DNA from: GCA-2731375 sp046582635
GTDB taxonomy: Bacteria > Pseudomonadota > Alphaproteobacteria > GCA-2731375
Assembly (NCBI GenBank): GCA_046582635.1
Contig: JAYGEA010000048.1
Coordinates: forward strand, 1 to 26,098
Direction: 5' to 3'
DNA: 26,098 bases
Shown: piece by piece, positions 23,051 to 26,098 of the stretch
How positions within the stretch are numbered: position 1 is the stretch's first letter
How the letters are laid out: each line of letters opens with the position of its first letter
Notes under the pieces: model-generated
What the model saw: the letters and a program-made list of their open reading frames with translations, nothing else
What the model was told of the DNA's origin: nothing
The model's database searches: none
Translations under genes and position numbers: made by a program

Positions 23051-23800
23051 ATGAACACGCCTCGAATGGCCATTGTACTGGCTGGCTTGGTTGCACCGTT
23101 GATGTTACTCGGGTATCCGGCATCGACGGATGCGGGCAACGCCGTCCTCGAACGTTCCAGCCTCTCGAACAGCGAGGCACGGATCGCCGCGCCGGATCGC
23201 CGGGACACCAGAATTGGCGGCGTTACCCGAACCCGGGCCAGCGTTGAAGGTGCCATCCGGGGGCACATTCGGGATTTGCAGCGGGATCTGCCGGTTTACC
23301 AGAATGAAGAGGTTTCCACCGGCACCGATGCCCGAGCCGTGTTGCGTTTTAAGGATGGCAGCGTCCTGACCATTGGCGCCGATGCGGAAGTGGTGCTGGA
23401 CGAATATGTCTACGGCAATTCGGGCGGCATCATCACATTGTTGAAGGGTGCCTTGCGCTTTACCTCCGGCAAAATGGGGCGCCCGGGCCTGTTGATCAAG
23501 ATGCAAACGGCGACCATTGGCATTCGCGGCACGGATTTCTGGGCCGGCGAGATGCAGGGCGGCCATGGCGTGATGCTGCTGCGGGGCGAGGTGGATGTTT
23601 ATAACGAGGCCGGCATGGTAACCTTGCGAGAGCCTTACGAGGGCACGGTCATCACCTCGGCCGGCGCGGCGCCGGGCGAGCCGACGATCTGGAATGAAGG
23701 CAAACAGAAAAAGGCCCTGGCCGGCGTTTCCTTCACCAATGGCCCGCTGTGCACCATGCTACAAAAGGTGGCCAAGGATATGTTCCGCTCCTGCACTTAA
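23051..23800 (+). CDS. Exported FecR-domain protein
   Basis: This 249-aa protein has an N-terminal signal sequence (MNTPRMAIVLAGLVAPLMLLG...STDAGNA, about 1-31) and a periplasmic FecR-type beta domain at about 60-195: DLPVYQNEEVSTGTDARAVLRF, KDGSVLTIGADAEVVLDEY, GGIITLLKGALRFTSGK, MQTATIGIRGTDFWAG and VMLLRGEVDVYN. In FecR anti-sigma proteins a cytoplasmic N-terminus binds a sigma factor; here the N-terminus is a signal sequence only, so this is the orphan exported form often linked to surface or lipoprotein contexts. The ATG at 23051 follows AGGAAC. No sigma factor or TonB receptor is adjacent. Two Cys (near 244 and 258 of the precursor region, in GPLCTML and FRSCT) could form a disulfide. 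Confidence 0.85.
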   Translation: MNTPRMAIVLAGLVAPLMLLGYPASTDAGNAVLERSSLSNSEARIAAPDRRDTRIGGVTRTRASVEGAIRGHIRDLQRDLPVYQNEEVSTGTDARAVLRFKDGSVLTIGADAEVVLDEYVYGNSGGIITLLKGALRFTSGKMGRPGLLIKMQTATIGIRGTDFWAGEMQGGHGVMLLRGEVDVYNEAGMVTLREPYEGTVITSAGAAPGEPTIWNEGKQKKALAGVSFTNGPLCTMLQKVAKDMFRSCT

Positions 23801-23874
23801 ATTCTCCCCGCGCATGGACTTGAGCCCTGGCCCGCGAGCAGGCACAATGGGGTGAAACCGCGAGGAGATGTTGC

Positions 23875-24723
23875 ATGGGCTATCAAACCCTTGATGTAGA
23901 GTTGTTGTCCGGCGCCTTGGGCGCCGTTCTTCATGGTCCGGACTTGTCGGCCGAGTTGTCCAACCAGACATTTGATGAAATCCACCAGGCCTTTCTGGAT
24001 TACAACGTAATCTTTTTTCGTGATCAGAACCTGGACCCCCAGCAACAGATTGCCTTTGGCCGGCGCTTCGGGCCGCTCGCCGTCTATCCCTTCATGGAAG
24101 GCTTGCCCGATGCGCCCGAAGCCTTTGAAATTCTGAAATCCGAAAATGACACGAAGAATTTCGGCGGCGCCTGGCATTCTGACATGACGTTCGTCGAACA
24201 ACCGCCGCTGGGTACCATGCTGTATGCCCTGGAAGTGCCGGCAAGGGGCGGCGACACCATGTTCGCGAGTACCACGCTGGCCTATGCGGCGCTTTCGGAT
24301 GGCATGAAACAGATGCTGGACGGTATCGTCGGCGTCAACAGTGCTGCGTTGAAGCGCAGCGGCGGCCGCGCCAATTCGTTTAAGAAATCAACCAAGATGG
24401 CCTCCAAAAACATGGACCGGGTCGACATGGAAGCGGAACACCCAATTGTGCGCACCCATCCCGAGACCGGGAAAAAAGGCCTGTATGTGGGCCGGGGGCA
24501 TACCGCGCGCCTAAAGGACATGACCGAGGCCGAGAGTTACCCCCTGATCGATTTCCTGGCCGATCATTGTGTGCGGCCGGAATTCACCTGCCGCTTTCGC
24601 TGGGAGGTGGGGTCCCTGGCACTCTGGGACAACCGCTGCGCCATGCATTTCGCCATCGACGATTATCCCGGGCAGCGACGGCGCATGCGCCGCCTGACTA
24701 TCGAGGGCGACACGCCGGTTTAA
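23875..24723 (+). CDS. TauD/TfdA-family 2-oxoglutarate- and Fe(II)-dependent dioxygenase
   Basis: This 282-aa oxygenase couples oxidation of a substrate to decarboxylation of 2-oxoglutarate. The iron ligands are visible as WHSDMTF (His101, Asp103) and His258 in CAMHFAIDDY. The 2-oxoglutarate-binding Arg lies in the GQRRRMRRLTIEGD segment (about 269-273), matching TauD spacing. The length and the VIFFRDQNLDPQQQIAFGRRFGPL segment are typical. The ATG at 23875 has GAGGAG upstream. Family members release sulfite from taurine, cleave 2,4-D ethers or hydroxylate butyrobetaine; no substrate residue pattern is decisive here. It is followed 28 bp later by the PanE-like gene, so the two probably form an operon. 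Confidence 0.92.
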   Translation: MGYQTLDVELLSGALGAVLHGPDLSAELSNQTFDEIHQAFLDYNVIFFRDQNLDPQQQIAFGRRFGPLAVYPFMEGLPDAPEAFEILKSENDTKNFGGAWHSDMTFVEQPPLGTMLYALEVPARGGDTMFASTTLAYAALSDGMKQMLDGIVGVNSAALKRSGGRANSFKKSTKMASKNMDRVDMEAEHPIVRTHPETGKKGLYVGRGHTARLKDMTEAESYPLIDFLADHCVRPEFTCRFRWEVGSLALWDNRCAMHFAIDDYPGQRRRMRRLTIEGDTPV

Positions 24724-24751
24724 GGCAATTTTTTTGGAGTCTGGAAGTATC

Positions 24752-25822
24752 ATGAACGAACGAATTCTGATTATTGGCGCCGGTGCCGTTGGCGCCTATG
24801 TGGGCGGCCACTTTTCCCGTGCCGGCCACGACGTAATTTTGGCCGATCCATGGCCGGCCCATGTGGAACAGATGCAGGCCCATGGCCTGCGCCTGGAAGG
24901 CATGACGGAGGTGGAATGTTTCGAAAGCAAACCCCGGGCCATGCATTTTACGGATTTGCAAAGCCTGGCCAAGGAAAAACCGGCGGATATTGCCTTTATC
25001 TGCGTTAAATCCTACGACACGCCCTGGGCCGCGGCGTTGGCGAAAAACTACCTCGCCCCCGACGGCTTCATGGTTTCCTTGCAAAACGGGATCAACGAAG
25101 ACGCAATCGCGGCGGTGATCGGTTGGAACAAGGTGATCGGCTGCATCGCCTCGAAGATCGTGGTGGAGTTGGTGGAGCCGGGCTTCGTGCGCCGTTCGGT
25201 GACCAAGGGCGGGGAAAACTATACGGTGTTTAGGGTTGGTGAACCCCATGGCCGCCCGTCAGCGCGGGTGCAACGCATCCACGACATGCTGGCGGATATT
25301 GACAGTGTCAAGGTGACCACGAATTTGTGGGGAGAGCGCTGGTCCAAGCTGGTGCAGAATGCCATGGGCAATGGTCTCTCGGCGGCGACGGGAATGTCCA
25401 ACAAACAGTTTACCCAGAATGAAACCGCCCGCCGCCTGTCCATCCGCCTGGCGGGCGAGGCGGTGCGGGCGGGGCAGCTACAGGGGCTGTCCCTGGAGAA
25501 GATTTCTGGCCTTGACCCCGAACAATGGGTTACCGCGGCCCATGAATTGACCTCCGGCGCTAATGACACCCCCGTGCTGGACGAGATGGAGGCGCGCATG
25601 CTGGCCCAGGCGGAGAAGATGAGCGACACCGCGCGGCCCTCCATGGGCCAGGACATGATCAAGGGCCGGCGCACGGAGATCGAATTCCTCAACGGCCTGG
25701 TGGTGCAACGCGCTGGTGAAATGGGCCTGGAGGCGCCCGCCAACGCCGGCCTGATCGCCGCCGTGCAAGCCGTGGAACGGGGCGAGGCGCCGGCGGGGAT
25801 CGAACGGATCGAGGGAATTTAG
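24752..25822 (+). CDS. Ketopantoate reductase-family (PanE/ApbA) NAD(P)H-dependent reductase
   Basis: This 356-aa reductase has the 2-dehydropantoate 2-reductase fold. The nucleotide-binding motif IIGAGAVGAYVGGHFSRAGHDV (7-28), the ICVKSYDT segment (83-90) and VSLQNGINED (108-117) are typical. The catalytic Lys199 and Asn203 lie in RWSKLVQNAMGNGLSA. The C-terminal MGQDMIKGRRTEIEFLNG is a strong family mark. It is about 50 residues longer than E. coli PanE, with an extra insert around 240-300, so a different 2-oxo or 3-oxo acid substrate is possible. ATG at 24752 is chosen because it directly precedes the NERILIIGAG start, with GGAAG upstream. It follows the dioxygenase gene closely. Confidence 0.9.
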   Translation: MNERILIIGAGAVGAYVGGHFSRAGHDVILADPWPAHVEQMQAHGLRLEGMTEVECFESKPRAMHFTDLQSLAKEKPADIAFICVKSYDTPWAAALAKNYLAPDGFMVSLQNGINEDAIAAVIGWNKVIGCIASKIVVELVEPGFVRRSVTKGGENYTVFRVGEPHGRPSARVQRIHDMLADIDSVKVTTNLWGERWSKLVQNAMGNGLSAATGMSNKQFTQNETARRLSIRLAGEAVRAGQLQGLSLEKISGLDPEQWVTAAHELTSGANDTPVLDEMEARMLAQAEKMSDTARPSMGQDMIKGRRTEIEFLNGLVVQRAGEMGLEAPANAGLIAAVQAVERGEAPAGIERIEGI

Positions 25823-26098
25823 AGCGGGATAGGCGGCGGCCGGAAAACGTCGAGCGGATACGGATCAACCATCGGGCAGAGCTGTTTGAGCCAAGCGATC
25901 ATGGAAAAGAAATAAGAAGTAGTCGTCTGTGAAAAACTCTGAAAGCCTTTTCGCGCGTATGGTTTTGGCTGATTTGGAGTATTCATAATTGCAAGAAAGT
26001 GCCTGTTTTGCGGTCGTTTCCTTGCGATTTTGATTCACTTTTTAGGCTATTTACGATTCCCTCAAGACATTGCTTTTGGGGGTTTTGATGCGACCGAA
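25823..26098. other. Non-coding tail of the window
   Basis: No supported gene is seen. The GC content falls after about 25900. An ATG at 26088 preceded by TTTTGGGGG might open a gene leaving the window, but only three full codons are visible. Confidence 0.4.

Noticed and set aside
26088..26098. Start of a gene at the window end
   Set aside because: Only three full codons are visible after a possible ribosome site.
1..26098. tRNA, rRNA, CRISPR array, insertion sequence, prophage or toxin-antitoxin module
   Set aside because: None was seen on either strand by reading; gene content is metabolic and regulatory.

Overview
The window looks like chromosomal DNA of an alphaproteobacterium, probably a Rhodospirillales-type heterotroph. 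This is inferred from dense GC-rich coding, the protein families present (Dpp/Opp-type ABC importer, several CoA-dependent carbon enzymes, a citryl-CoA-lyase-like protein, a soluble multi-PAS histidine kinase) and frequent short gene overlaps. I saw no rRNA, tRNA, CRISPR array, insertion sequence or phage gene. The region reads as metabolic and regulatory rather than mobile.

Layout. (1) 1-770 is the C-terminal part of glutamine-dependent NAD+ synthetase, cut by the window edge. (2) 944-6637 is a complete five-gene peptide-type ABC importer in the order binding protein, two permeases, two ATPases. A strong hairpin separates the binding-protein gene from the rest. (3) 6699-7490 (minus) is a citrate-synthase-fold, citryl-CoA-lyase-like protein with a promoter-like region that carries repeats. 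(4) 7834-9765 is a cytosolic three-PAS histidine kinase. (5) 9799-11470 (minus) is a two-gene unit, methyltransferase then metallo-beta-lactamase-fold hydrolase. (6) 11633-13994 is a fused E1 alpha/beta thiamine-diphosphate dehydrogenase, whose end overlaps a small Hpt phosphotransfer protein. (7) 14106-17089 holds a tandem universal stress protein, an M20 amidohydrolase behind a striking leader hairpin, and a second MBL-fold hydrolase. (8) 17081-20766 (minus) is a compact four-gene operon: kinase-fold protein, class III CoA-transferase, O-methyltransferase, GNAT acetyltransferase. Its genes are joined by a 1-nt gap and two ATGA overlaps. (9) 20887-22859, divergent from it, is a second class III CoA-transferase overlapping an enoyl-CoA hydratase. 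(10) 23051-25822 holds an exported FecR-domain protein, a TauD-type dioxygenase and a PanE-like reductase.

How the genes may fit together. Import of peptide- or amine-like compounds, CoA activation by two CoA-transferases, hydration by the hydratase, oxidation by a TauD enzyme and hydrolysis by the M20 enzyme suggest scavenging of organic acids and nitrogen compounds. The links between operons are inference only.

The most unusual item is the four-gene minus-strand operon. Its first protein has a choline-kinase/APH-like fold but lacks the catalytic Asp and the metal-binding Asn of that family, so it may be a pseudokinase or binding protein working with a CoA-transferase, a methyltransferase and an acetyltransferase. 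Other points to check are the M20 leader hairpin, the E1-Hpt overlap, and residue substitutions in the histidine kinase G1 box and in the citryl-CoA-lyase-like active site.
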